A program made the position numbers and the translations under genes. 64,000 nt of DNA, from contig CAVPJW010000004.1 in NCBI GenBank assembly GCA_963705525.1, positions 868,001 to 932,000 of the forward strand, in the 5' to 3' direction. Source of the stretch: CAVPJW01 sp963705525. Lineage in GTDB: Bacteria > Acidobacteriota > Vicinamibacteria > Vicinamibacterales > CAVPJW01. The notes under the pieces are model-generated. The model was not told the DNA's origin and searched no databases. It saw only the letters and a program-made list of their open reading frames with translations. Below, in pieces: positions 28,490 through 38,491 of the stretch (the stretch's first letter is position 1; the number at the start of each line of letters is the position of its first letter).

Positions 28490-29775
28490 CGCGACAGTGA
28501 ACTGTGCTCGAGCAAAAGCAGCCCGATCGAGGTTGCGGCCAGCAGGAGCATGACCGGGTGAACCTCCCGGCCCCGTCCGGTTAACACATACAGGCCGACG
28601 TAAGAGATGAATCCCCATAGGATGCCCTGCGTGATCGAGAACGTCAGCGGGATGAGAATGATCGTCAGGAAGGCAGGCAGCGCATCCTCGACTCTCGAGA
28701 GATCGAGCGCCTTCACGCTCCTGAACATCGACGCGCCAATCAATATCAGCACGGGCGCCGTGGCGTAGGTCGGTACCATCGCCGCCATCGGGGCCACGAA
28801 GAAGCACGGAAGAAAACAGAGGGCCGTGAACACCGATGTGAGGCCCGTTCGGCCACCCGCGCTGATTCCGGCCGCGCTTTCGACGTACGCCGTGCCGGAA
28901 GACGTGCCGACGAGCCCCGCCGTGAGCGTCGCGAACGCATCCACGATCAGCCCCTGTTTCAGATTCCGCGGATGACCGTCGGCGTCGAGCATGTCTGCCG
29001 CCTGGGCCACGCCGATGAGCGTCGAAATAGAGTCGAAGAGATCGGTAAAGAGGAGTGACACGATCGCCGGAACGAAAGCCAGCCGGAGCGCACCAGCGAT
29101 ATCGAGCTGGAACAGCACGCTGCGAAAATCCGGGGCGCTCAGGAGCCTCGGGGGGACCGGAACCAGGCCGGCAACCACAGCGACGGCAGTGACGCTCAGA
29201 ATCCCCGCGAGGAACGCAAACGGACTGCGGCGAGACGAGAACCACAGCGTGACACCGAGCCCCAGTATCGTCAGGAGCGCCTTGTGATCGAGACGACCCA
29301 GTCGTACCAGAGTCACCGGATCCGCCGCGATGAACCCGGCGTTCCTCAAACCGATGAAGGTGAGGAACAGGCCGATGCCAACGGCCGTCGCGGCCCGAAG
29401 CCCCGGAGGAATCGCCTTCGCGATCGTTTCGCGGACCGGCGTCGCTGAGATCAGAAGAAACAGCACGCCGGACCAGAAGACCATGCCCAATGCGGTCCGC
29501 CAGGGAATGCTGCTGCCAAGGATGATCGTGAACGTGAAGAAGGCGTTGATCCCCATCCCAGGCGCGACGGCGAACGGCAACTGCGCGTACAGGCCCATCA
29601 GGAGCGTCATCGAGAAGCAGAGGAGAACGGTGGCGGTCAGGACGCCGCTGAACGGCATGCCCGTTCCCGGCGTCGACAGGATCGACGGGTTCACGACGAC
29701 GATGTAGGCCATCGTGAAGAAGGTGGTGATCCCTGCGACGGCTTCGGTGAAAACGGCGGGACGTTCCGTGTTCAC
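28486..29775 (-). CDS. AzgA/PbuG-type purine base permease
   Basis: 429 residues from a GTG start, about twelve hydrophobic helices. It is of the NCS2-related AzgA family, which brings hypoxanthine, guanine or adenine into the cytoplasm by proton symport. Diagnostic blocks are EAVAGITTFFTMAYIVVVNP, APGMGINAFFTFTIILG, LFTDLFDSISTLIGVAQAADMLD and LVGTSSGTAYVESAAGISAGGRTG. The start overlaps the topoisomerase A stop (GTGA), and the stop overlaps the next gene, so the three genes may share a transcript. Base uptake fits the nucleoside hydrolases 4 kb away. The exact base is not readable. Confidence 0.9.
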   Translation of the reverse strand: MNTERPAVFTEAVAGITTFFTMAYIVVVNPSILSTPGTGMPFSGVLTATVLLCFSMTLLMGLYAQLPFAVAPGMGINAFFTFTIILGSSIPWRTALGMVFWSGVLFLLISATPVRETIAKAIPPGLRAATAVGIGLFLTFIGLRNAGFIAADPVTLVRLGRLDHKALLTILGLGVTLWFSSRRSPFAFLAGILSVTAVAVVAGLVPVPPRLLSAPDFRSVLFQLDIAGALRLAFVPAIVSLLFTDLFDSISTLIGVAQAADMLDADGHPRNLKQGLIVDAFATLTAGLVGTSSGTAYVESAAGISAGGRTGLTSVFTALCFLPCFFVAPMAAMVPTYATAPVLILIGASMFRSVKALDLSRVEDALPAFLTIILIPLTFSITQGILWGFISYVGLYVLTGRGREVHPVMLLLAATSIGLLLLEHSSLSR

Positions 29776-32207
29776 TGAGGTTCAGCCGAAAGCGGAGGTG
29801 GCACGTCGGGCACAATCGGGACAAGGCGGGTGAACTCGCCGCGCTGCAGCAGCTCTCGCCCCTTGCCGCCGCGACCTGTCACCTCGTACTTGGCGGTGCT
29901 GATGGTCTGCGTGGCTCCACGCGAAGTTTCAACGGTCAGGAGCTCACGATCGCCCCGAGACGCCACGAACCCGAGCACCTGATCTTCCTTGGGCGCCAGC
30001 TTGATCAGAATCACGCCCTTGCCGGGGCCCGACAGATAGTTGATGTCCTCGGCGCGGCAGAGCATCGCGCGCGCCTGGCGCGTCGCCGCAATGATGACCT
30101 CGTCGCCCGTCAGCCGCTCGACGCCCACCACCTCAGCGCCCTCGCCCGGTCTGGCGAACCGGCGCCCGCTGCGCGTGCTCGGCTCGACGAAACCATCGAG
30201 GCCGAACCGCAGGCTGTATCCATCGCTGGTCACGGCCAGTGCGTGGGTCTCGGCGGGCTCGCCCTCGCGCCGAGGATTGATGTCGCCCGCCACTCGTGGA
30301 TCGAGGCTGAGCGCCGCGACGACGCGCTCGCCGTCCTTGAACTTGAAGAGGCGCTGAATGGGCTCCCCGTAACCGGTCGACGCGGGCACGTCGATGAGCC
30401 GGCAGGTGTACGCGACGCCGAAGTTCGTGAAGAAGACAGCCGATGCGCGCGTGCTGCCCGGCACCACCGCGAGCACGGCGTCGCCTTCGCGAAGTCGCGT
30501 CGTGGCAAGGTCGCGCACCTCTTTCTGACGCTTCACCCATCCGTCACGCGACACAATCACGACGGCGTCTTCCTCGACGATAAAATCGTCGGCGGTGTAC
30601 TCGACCTCTTCGGCCTGCTCGATCATCGTGCGGCGCGGATCGACCTTCGGATTGCCGTACTTGTCCTGAATCTCGAGGATTTCGTTCCGGACGATAGCCC
30701 ACCGGCTGTCCTCGTCCCTGAGCAGCGCGTTGATCTGCCTGACGCGCTTCCGGCGCTCCTCCAGTTCCTGGCGGATGATCAGGATCTCGAGACGGGCCAG
30801 GCGATAGAGTTTCAGCTCGAGGATCGCGTCGGTCTGCTCCGCATCGAGCCCGAATCGCTTGATGATCTTCTCCGCCGCGTCGGCCTTGCCGTCCGACTTC
30901 CGGATGATCCGGATGATCTCATCGAGCGCGTCGAAGACCTTCTCGAAGCCTTCGAGGACGTGAATACGGCGCTTGAGCGACGCCAGCTCGTGTTCGAGTC
31001 GGCGGGTCACGACTTCCAGGCGGAAATGGAGGAAGTGCCAGAGCATCGACTTCAGATCGAGGCGCTCGGGTCTTCCGACCGCGGCATTCTCGGTCGGGAT
31101 GAGACACGTGAGATTGACTGCGAAGGTCGTCTGGAGAGGCGTGTTCTTGAAGAGGTACGCCATCACCATACGCTCGTCCGCGTCGCGCTTGAGCTCCAGC
31201 TCGATTCGCACGTCGTCGGTCGAAATGTCCTTGACGTCCACCAGGTGCGGGAGTTTGCGCCCCAGGACGATCTCCGCGATGCGCTCGACCAACTGTGACT
31301 TGTTGACGGTATAGGGCACGCTCGTGATGAGAATGCGCTTGCCGGATCTCGTCGCCGGCGCCGATTCCCACGTCGCGCGAAGACGAATCGAGCCGGCGCC
31401 GCTCTTGTAAATGGCTTTGATCTCCTCAGGGGAATTGAGGATCTGGCCCCCCGTCGGAAAATCCGGCCCCTTCACGTAGCGACAGAGCTGAACGCTGCTC
31501 AGATCCGGATTCTCCAGGAGCTTCAAAAGCGCCGTCGATACTTCGGCAAGGTTGTGCGGCGGAATGTTCGTCGCCATGCCAACCGCGATGCCCGTCGTGC
31601 CGTTGATCAGAAGATTGGGAATCCTCGCGGGAAGCACGACGGGCTCGGTGCGCGTGCCATCGTAGTTGGGCCGGAACGGCACCGTCTCCTGCTCGATCTC
31701 CTGAAGCATCTCGTCGCTCAACCGCGCGAGCCGGCATTCCGTGTAGCGCATCGCCGCGGCGGCGTCGCCGTCGAGCGATCCGAAGTTGCCCGATCCGTCG
31801 ATGAGCGGATATCTGAGAGAAAACGACTGGGCCATGCGGACCAGCGTTTCATAGAGCGCGGCGTCGCCGTGCGGGTGATAGCCGCCCATCACGTCGCCCA
31901 CGACCTTGGCGCACTTGCGGTGCTTCGCGTCCGCTGTGAGGTTCTGCTGCCACATCGTGTACAGGATGCGCCGCTGAACGGGCTTCAGACCGTCCCGCAC
32001 GTCGGGAAGCGCCCGCGCCGTGATGACCGACAGCGCGTAGTTCAGGTAACGAGTCTGGGCGGCCTCGTGCAGCGTGACGGCGTGGCCGTGACCGTTCGAG
32101 CCGGAGGGCGGGGTGGATCGGGCACTGCGGCCCGACTTCGGTGATTCAGGTTCGGGACCGTCGGCAATGTCGAGCAGTGATGGTTCGCGGCGGCGACGTC
32201 GGGCCAA
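29772..32207 (-). CDS. parC: Type IIA DNA topoisomerase subunit A (ParC/GyrA-like)
   Basis: 811 residues from a TTG start with GAGGA 7 bp upstream. It is the DNA-cleaving half of topoisomerase IV or gyrase. The winged-helix and tower regions are intact: RALPDVRDGLKPVQRRILYTM, YHPHGDAALYETLVRMAQ, and AAMRYTECRLA with the catalytic Tyr. The C-terminal beta-pinwheel (from ~500) has a GRGGKG sequence near the end, which is GyrA-box-like but not the classical QRRGGKG; topoisomerase IV is therefore somewhat favoured, matching the ParE-like subunit at 6666-8573. An ~35-residue acidic and proline-rich N-terminal extension precedes the core. It is the first gene of a set with azgA and the unknown exported protein. 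Confidence 0.88.
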   Translation of the reverse strand: MARRRRREPSLLDIADGPEPESPKSGRSARSTPPSGSNGHGHAVTLHEAAQTRYLNYALSVITARALPDVRDGLKPVQRRILYTMWQQNLTADAKHRKCAKVVGDVMGGYHPHGDAALYETLVRMAQSFSLRYPLIDGSGNFGSLDGDAAAAMRYTECRLARLSDEMLQEIEQETVPFRPNYDGTRTEPVVLPARIPNLLINGTTGIAVGMATNIPPHNLAEVSTALLKLLENPDLSSVQLCRYVKGPDFPTGGQILNSPEEIKAIYKSGAGSIRLRATWESAPATRSGKRILITSVPYTVNKSQLVERIAEIVLGRKLPHLVDVKDISTDDVRIELELKRDADERMVMAYLFKNTPLQTTFAVNLTCLIPTENAAVGRPERLDLKSMLWHFLHFRLEVVTRRLEHELASLKRRIHVLEGFEKVFDALDEIIRIIRKSDGKADAAEKIIKRFGLDAEQTDAILELKLYRLARLEILIIRQELEERRKRVRQINALLRDEDSRWAIVRNEILEIQDKYGNPKVDPRRTMIEQAEEVEYTADDFIVEEDAVVIVSRDGWVKRQKEVRDLATTRLREGDAVLAVVPGSTRASAVFFTNFGVAYTCRLIDVPASTGYGEPIQRLFKFKDGERVVAALSLDPRVAGDINPRREGEPAETHALAVTSDGYSLRFGLDGFVEPSTRSGRRFARPGEGAEVVGVERLTGDEVIIAATRQARAMLCRAEDINYLSGPGKGVILIKLAPKEDQVLGFVASRGDRELLTVETSRGATQTISTAKYEVTGRGGKGRELLQRGEFTRLVPIVPDVPPPLSAEPQ

Positions 32208-32336
32208 GCTGAATCCTCAGATGCGGAGTGGAATCGCGCCTAGAGAGAATAACAGAAGGCTAAAGGCGTAGGACTCAGGGCGCACGCAGGCTCCTGGCAT
32301 CGGGCTCCGGACTCCAGGCTCACATCCTGAGCACTT

Positions 32337-32402
32337 GAACCCGAAGCCCGGAGTCTGGAGCCCGCTGGAGTCGGAAGCCCGAAGCCTGGAGCCCGAAGCC
32401 TT
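32337..32402. repeat. Heptamer-like tandem repeats (GCCCGAA/GCCTGGA family)
   Basis: Units of about 7 bp (GCCCGAA, GCCTGGA, GCCCGGA, GTCTGGA) repeat with a few phase breaks. They lie just beyond the stop codon of ahcY. Looser copies of the same words extend back to ~32287. Confidence 0.6.
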
Positions 32403-33905
<1,503 letters not shown>

Positions 33906-33907
33906 GC

Positions 33908-34924
33908 TCAGCTCCTTCTGCGGCGCTCGCCACGTTCGGCAGCCGCAAGCGGGAAAGTTCGAGGTCGAAGAACGTCAACGCGCGCGCGGCGTCTGGCGGT
34001 CGCAACGAAGAGATTCGGTCCCTTTGCCGCCGAGTCGGGCGGCAGGGGATGCACGACCGGCTGGTCGAAGCCATTGTCGCCGAGGTAGGTCGTGATCTGT
34101 TTTTCAGAGAAACCCAGCCACTGATGTCCCATCTGCTGCTGATAATCCCGTCGATCGTGAGGCAACATGTCGACGACGAGCAGGCGGCCACCGGGTCGCA
34201 TCGCGCGCGAGGCTTCAGCCAGCGCCCGGGCAGGCTCTGGCACATAGTGCAGCACCAGCATGAGCACGGCGGCATCGAGCGTCGCGTCCTCGATCGGCAG
34301 CGCATCGAGCTCTCCGACGCGAAGCGTCACGTTGGTCAACCCGCGCAGGCGCGCCTTGGCGGTGTCCAGCATCTCAGATGAACCATCGACCGCGATAACC
34401 TCGCGGACGAACGGTGCGAGCGCGGCCGCAATCTGCCCGGTGCCGCAACCCAGGTCTCCTACGACCCACGCGGGATCGACGAGACCGATCAGCGCCTGCA
34501 GGTGCACCTCCTGTCCGAAGAGCTCACCCCGCAGCTTGTCCCACTGCCCCGCTTCGGTCGCAAAAAACTCGCGCGACCGCGTGCGGCGTCGCGCCAGCAC
34601 GCCTCGCAGGCGATTCTCGTCCTGCTGTGCCGTCGAGCCCCTGGAGATCTGCTCGCGCACCAGCGACCACAGCCGGCGCGCATCCTCGGCGATGTCGTCG
34701 GGCATCAGGGAATAGAGCCGGCTCGTCCCATCGCGGCGCGACGCCACCCAGTCGTCATCGGCGAGGGCCTTGAGATGACGGCTCACCGTCGACTGCGGCA
34801 GCTGCACGACGGCGCAGAGCTCGGACACCGTCAACTCCCGCCGCTCGAGAATCCGGAGCAGGCGGCACCGGACCGGATCGGCGACAGTCGTCAGGTGCGT
34901 CAGGATGGGGGCTGGCTGCGACAT
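33908..34924 (-). CDS. ArsR-family regulator fused to a SAM-dependent methyltransferase
   Basis: 338 residues. The first ~95 form an ArsR winged helix (VADPVRCRLLRILERRELTVSELC, LPQSTVSRHLKALADDDWV), with no obvious metal-binding Cys pair. Residues ~135-315 are a class I methyltransferase (VVGDLGCGTGQIAAAL, EVIAVDGSSEMLDTA, LPIEDATLDAAVLMLVLHYV). Such fusions are commonly found with ahcY or methionine genes and are thought to sense SAM or SAH; ArsR-type SahR proteins regulate SAH recycling in other bacteria. Here it precedes ahcY by 2 bp. A promoter and inverted repeat sit directly upstream (34927-34974), fitting autoregulation. Whether the methyltransferase part is active or only a sensor is unknown. 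Confidence 0.88.
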   Translation of the reverse strand: MSQPAPILTHLTTVADPVRCRLLRILERRELTVSELCAVVQLPQSTVSRHLKALADDDWVASRRDGTSRLYSLMPDDIAEDARRLWSLVREQISRGSTAQQDENRLRGVLARRRTRSREFFATEAGQWDKLRGELFGQEVHLQALIGLVDPAWVVGDLGCGTGQIAAALAPFVREVIAVDGSSEMLDTAKARLRGLTNVTLRVGELDALPIEDATLDAAVLMLVLHYVPEPARALAEASRAMRPGGRLLVVDMLPHDRRDYQQQMGHQWLGFSEKQITTYLGDNGFDQPVVHPLPPDSAAKGPNLFVATARRRARVDVLRPRTFPLAAAERGERRRRS

Positions 34925-34926
34925 CT

Positions 34927-34942
34927 ATCCGTATATCCGGAT
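34927..34942 (-). promoter_or_regulatory. Candidate operator of the ArsR-methyltransferase operon
   Basis: An inverted repeat ATCCG-N6-CGGAT ends 3 bp before the regulator start codon. It contains the palindrome ATCCGGAT at 34935-34942 and lies just downstream of the -10 box. Binding here would block its own promoter. Confidence 0.5.
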
Positions 34943-34947
34943 GTATT

Positions 34948-34974
34948 GTTATATAGGTCGGGCCAGTTGGTCAA
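34948..34974 (-). promoter_or_regulatory. Candidate promoter of the arsR-ahcY operon
   Basis: On the minus strand, TTGACC (34969-34974) and TATAAC (34948-34953) are 15 bp apart, a short but usable spacing. Transcription would begin within the operator, leaving a very short leader with no clear ribosome binding site. Confidence 0.45.
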
Positions 34975-35081
34975 GATCGCGTTGTTCGTCCCGGCGAAGT
35001 GCCTCAAAAACGGCGCCTTTCTTGTGTCGCGGCGTTACAATCGGCTCAGATTTCCCGGCAAGTCGTCCAGGGAGGATCCCG

Positions 35082-35438
35082 ATGGTGGAGATTCAGCACG
35101 ACCAGCGAGAACTGGCCGCGGCAATTCTGGAGGGCGCGCGGCACCGTCCGCAGTGCGTCGGCAGCTACTTCTCCTCCGACGGGCGCTCGTGCGCGTTGGG
35201 CGCGGCGTTCGAAGGCATCCATCACCTCCCGCAGGCGGTCGGCCCGTTTCGCCCGCGGCTCGAACGACTCTTCGACTGCCTCGAGTACATCAGCCGGCCG
35301 TGCCCGGAGGGATGCAAGAAGACACTGCCTCTTGCCAGCATGATCGTGCACCTGAACGACGATCACGTCTGGACACGCGAGGCAATCGCCGCGTGGCTGA
35401 TCGGAAACGGCGTCGACGCGTCTAAGCTTTCGCGGTGA
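35082..35438 (+). CDS. Small conserved protein of unknown function
   Basis: 118 residues from ATG 35082, with GGGAGG ~7 bp upstream. It is soluble. It carries two Cys motifs (ISRPCPEGCKK, and single Cys residues near 21 and 34) and a C-terminal block MIVHLNDDHVWTREAIAAWLIG. I have the impression that the HLND-x-H-x-W-x-REAIA-x-WL pattern recurs in small bacterial and phage proteins of unknown role, but I cannot confirm it here. A TTACAAT box near 35034-35040 could serve as the -10. Its end overlaps the end of the convergent MBL gene by 17 bp. No function is assigned. Confidence 0.65.
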   Translation: MVEIQHDQRELAAAILEGARHRPQCVGSYFSSDGRSCALGAAFEGIHHLPQAVGPFRPRLERLFDCLEYISRPCPEGCKKTLPLASMIVHLNDDHVWTREAIAAWLIGNGVDASKLSR

Positions 35439-36348
35439 GCTCGTCGTAGGCCGTCTCGAGCACCTTCGGCAGGCTCAGGAACGGCGCCGGTGAAAAGAAG
35501 TCGCTGAACCCTTCCAGCGTTTCCTGCTTCGCAATCTCCTCTTTTGATTTCCCCGCCTGGATGCCCTTGCGGGTCGTCTCGAGCACAGCGGTGAGATAGT
35601 TGCGAAAGACCATCAGTTCAGCCTTCGTGCCCACCACGCCGAGGTCGTCCTTGCCATGCCCGAAAACGTAGCCCGTGTCGGCGGCATGCGCCGCCGCCAC
35701 CTGTTCGAGCGTCGTGATCCAATTGGCGATCGACGCGCCCGCTGCGCGATCGACGAACGGATGGAGCCGGTTGAACATCAAGTCGCCCATATGGACGACG
35801 TTCGCTTTCTCGAAGAACACGACGATGTCGCCGCCGGTATGTCCCGGTCCGTAGTGCTTCGCTGAAATCGTTTCGCCCCCGAGCGTCATCGTCCAGGTGT
35901 CCGGAAACGTGGTGTCCGGATAGGCCTGGTCCGCTTCAGTCTTGTTCCTGACGGCCGCCGCCTTCTGGAGCTCCGGCACCCGCGTGTGCGCTACGATCTT
36001 CTTCACCACCGGACGAAACATCTTGTTGCCGCCTGTGTGATCGCCGTGGTGGTGCGTATTGATCAATGTCTCGATTCCCTTCGGCGACTTTCCCTTCAAG
36101 CCCTCAAGACAGAGCGGGGCGGTATCCGGGAACTGGCTGTCGATGACAACGATGCCGTCAGAAGAGGCGAACCACCCAATAGTTCCGCCTCGCGCGGTGA
36201 AATACCCGACCCCTCTCCGGACATCGAAGAATCGCGGCACGGGAGGCGGCGCGGCCGGTTGTTGCGCAAAGCCGCGCACTCCCAGAACGCGTGCGCCAAC
36301 TATCACCACACCCGACGTCGTGAGAAAGTTTCGTCGATTGATATTCAC
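35422..36348 (-). CDS. Exported metallo-beta-lactamase-fold hydrolase
   Basis: 308 residues from a GTG start with GAGGAGA 5 bp upstream. NRRNFLTTSGVVIVGARVL is a twin-arginine signal. The MBL zinc site is complete: NTHHHGDHTGG (H-x-H-x-DH), the GHTGGDIVVFF His, VHMGDLMF Asp and YVFGHG His. A C-terminal helical region of ~70 residues (QAGKSKEEIAKQETLEGFSDFF) resembles exported MBL proteins of quinoprotein/SoxH-like groups. Substrate is unknown; a lactamase role is possible but nothing specific supports it. Confidence 0.82.
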   Translation of the reverse strand: MNINRRNFLTTSGVVIVGARVLGVRGFAQQPAAPPPVPRFFDVRRGVGYFTARGGTIGWFASSDGIVVIDSQFPDTAPLCLEGLKGKSPKGIETLINTHHHGDHTGGNKMFRPVVKKIVAHTRVPELQKAAAVRNKTEADQAYPDTTFPDTWTMTLGGETISAKHYGPGHTGGDIVVFFEKANVVHMGDLMFNRLHPFVDRAAGASIANWITTLEQVAAAHAADTGYVFGHGKDDLGVVGTKAELMVFRNYLTAVLETTRKGIQAGKSKEEIAKQETLEGFSDFFSPAPFLSLPKVLETAYDELTAKA

Positions 36349-36390
36349 GGGAATCTCCTCGAATATGTCGCCGCGCCTGACAGTTTGTGT

Positions 36391-38119
36391 CTAGGGCTGG
36401 GCGCTGGTCTTCGACTGTTTGAGTCGTTCCTCTCGTATGGCCTTGAACTCGGTGCCGGCCTTCCATTCGGGATATCGATCGGCGTCTGCCACGCGGTCCC
36501 CCACTGCCATCAGCAACTGGAGATCCTCGACGGCGCCGCTGAGGCTCCAGTCGGGCTTCACCTCATCTGAGGGCTTGTGATAGTCATTGGCCGTGTATGC
36601 ACTCCGAATCTGCCGACCGTAGCCCTCCGGTTTGCCAACGTAGTCGATGCCTTCGTGTGGATCGAGCGCAGGAACGCCCTGTTTCGCAAAGTTGAAGTGG
36701 TCCGATCGATAGTAGAAGCCCTTTTCAGGTTCGGGATCCCCGCGGACGGTTCGGCCCTGCTCCTTCGCCGCGGCCGCCACATAGTCATCGAGGTCGGAGT
36801 TGCCCAGACCGATCAGGGTGACGTCCTTCGTCCTTCCTGACACGTTCATGGCGTCGATGTTGATGTTGGCCAGCGTGCGGGCCAGCGGATAGAGCGGGTT
36901 GAACGCGTAGTAGCGCGATCCGAGCAGGCCCTGTTCTTCGGCCGTCACGAACAGGAAGAGAATCGAACGGCGAGGAGCTGAGGCAAGTCGCGTAAAGGCC
37001 CTGGCGATCTCGAGCACTCCTCCAATGCCTGAGGCGTTATCCTTGGCGCCGTTGTAGATCTGATCGCCCACGGCGGCGGGATCCGTTCCCAAATGATCCC
37101 AGTGAGCGGTGTAGACAACGTACTCGTCTTTCAGCTTCGGATCGCTGCCCTCGATCCTGGCGACGACGTTTCGCGAGTCGATCGTTCTCAGGCTATTGTG
37201 CAGCGCGACTGACGCGGTGAGTCCCAGAGGAACCGGTTTGAAATCGCGCGTCTTCGCACGCGCCTTCAGCGTGTCGAAGTCCTGACCGGCCATGGACAGG
37301 AGCGCCTTCGCCTTGTCGAGCGCGAGCCAGCCTTCGACGGCCGCGCGATCCATGTTTTTGTCTGGCGTCACCAGATCGAAAAGTTCCCCCGTATTGCCCT
37401 GCACGACCGCGTAGGGATATCCGGCCGGCCCGGTTTCATGAATGATCAGAACGCCTGCGGCGTCCTTGCGGGCCGCTGTTTCGGAACTTGTACGTCCAGC
37501 GACCGTAGTACGTCATCGCGTCGCCGCCGAACACCTTCGGGTCGAGCCGTGATGGGTTCGCCGGATCCGGTACGGCGGGATCGTTGATGAGCACCACGAG
37601 GGTCTTTCCCTTCACGTCGATGCCCTTGTAGTCGTCCCAGTTGTATTCGGGCGCTTCGACGCCATAGCCCGCGAACACCAGCTCGGAATCGCTCAAGGCA
37701 ACGGTCTCGGTCACGCGCTTCGTCCACAAAACCGCGTCGTCTTTGTATTTCAAGGTCATGGTCTGTCGGCCCTTCTTCACGGTCAGGGCGACATGTGGAT
37801 CGGCGGTGATGCCGACGAGCGGGACCTTCTGGATGTACGACCCGTCCGGATTCCCGGGCTTGAGCCCCATCTTTCTGAGCTGGTCCTCGAGATACGAGAC
37901 CGACAGGTCCTCGCCTTTGGAGCCTGGCAGTCGTCCACCAAACTCGTCGGACGACAGAACCTTGATGTGACCAAGGACCGCATCGCCGTCAATCTGAGGA
38001 AGCTCGGCCACGCGAACCGGCGTGGCAGCCTGCGATACGGGCGACGCCGGCGTCATGCCGCCGCAGGCGGTCAGGGACACAGCCAGGAGCAAAAGGGCCA
38101 GACGTTCGCAGTGAGCCAT
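36391..38119 (-). CDS. M28 family aminopeptidase, lipoprotein, one-base frameshift
   Basis: The product would be ~575 residues. The first part (from 38119) begins with a lipoprotein signal ending LTAC, then an M28-associated and PA-like insert (ELVFAGYGVEAPEYNWDDYKGIDVKGKTLVVLINDP). It goes out of frame near 37477-37481. Skipping one surplus base rejoins KFRN to AARKDAAGVLIIHETGP. The second part carries the zinc peptidase: TAHWDHLG, GAKDNASGIGGVLEIARAF, VTAEEQGLLGSRYYA, NINIDAMN and YYRSDHFNFAKQGVPAL, which gives the usual His/Asp/Glu/Asp/His ligands. Both parts are well conserved, so the break is probably a sequence error. Peptide substrate unknown; outside the cytoplasm. Confidence 0.82.
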
Positions 38120-38175
38120 GACTGGATCCTATACGATGGCGTCGGATCGATCGCCCTTCAGGAGGTGAGGCCAAC

Positions 38176-38406
38176 ATGGAAACCCGGATCTGGGCCGACA
38201 TATTCCAGCTCGGCGTGCCTGTGGTTGAGAAACTCATTCGCCCGATCGTCATCTACATCTTCCTGGTGGCCAGCCTCAGGCTTGCCGGCAAACGCGAGCT
38301 GTCCCAGCTCAACCCATTCGATCTCGTCGTGCTGCTGACGCTGTCGAACACGGTGCAGAACGCGAGCGGTGGCAGAACGGGCCGATGTCCGATCCGAACT
38401 TCGTGA
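38176..38406 (+). pseudogene. Truncated DUF421 (YetF-like) membrane protein
   Basis: The first ~63 residues match the start of DUF421 inner-membrane proteins, with two helices and the block LAGKRELSQLNPFDLVVLLTLSNTVQNA. Homology then stops abruptly near 38363, where family members continue with IIGND-like sequence. Only unrelated residues follow to the stop. The complete family protein is three to four times longer, so this is a 5' fragment left by a rearrangement. Confidence 0.65.
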
Positions 38407-38491
38407 CCGAGGGCTCGTCTAATACCGTAGTTCGACCCATCCTCGCCTGCCGAGCGAATGGCGACCCACGCGGCTGATCGGGAGGCTGATC

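Noticed and set aside
27206..29824. Single 872-residue protein on the minus strand
   Set aside because: Its first half runs through azgA in the wrong frame. The real gene starts at 28489.
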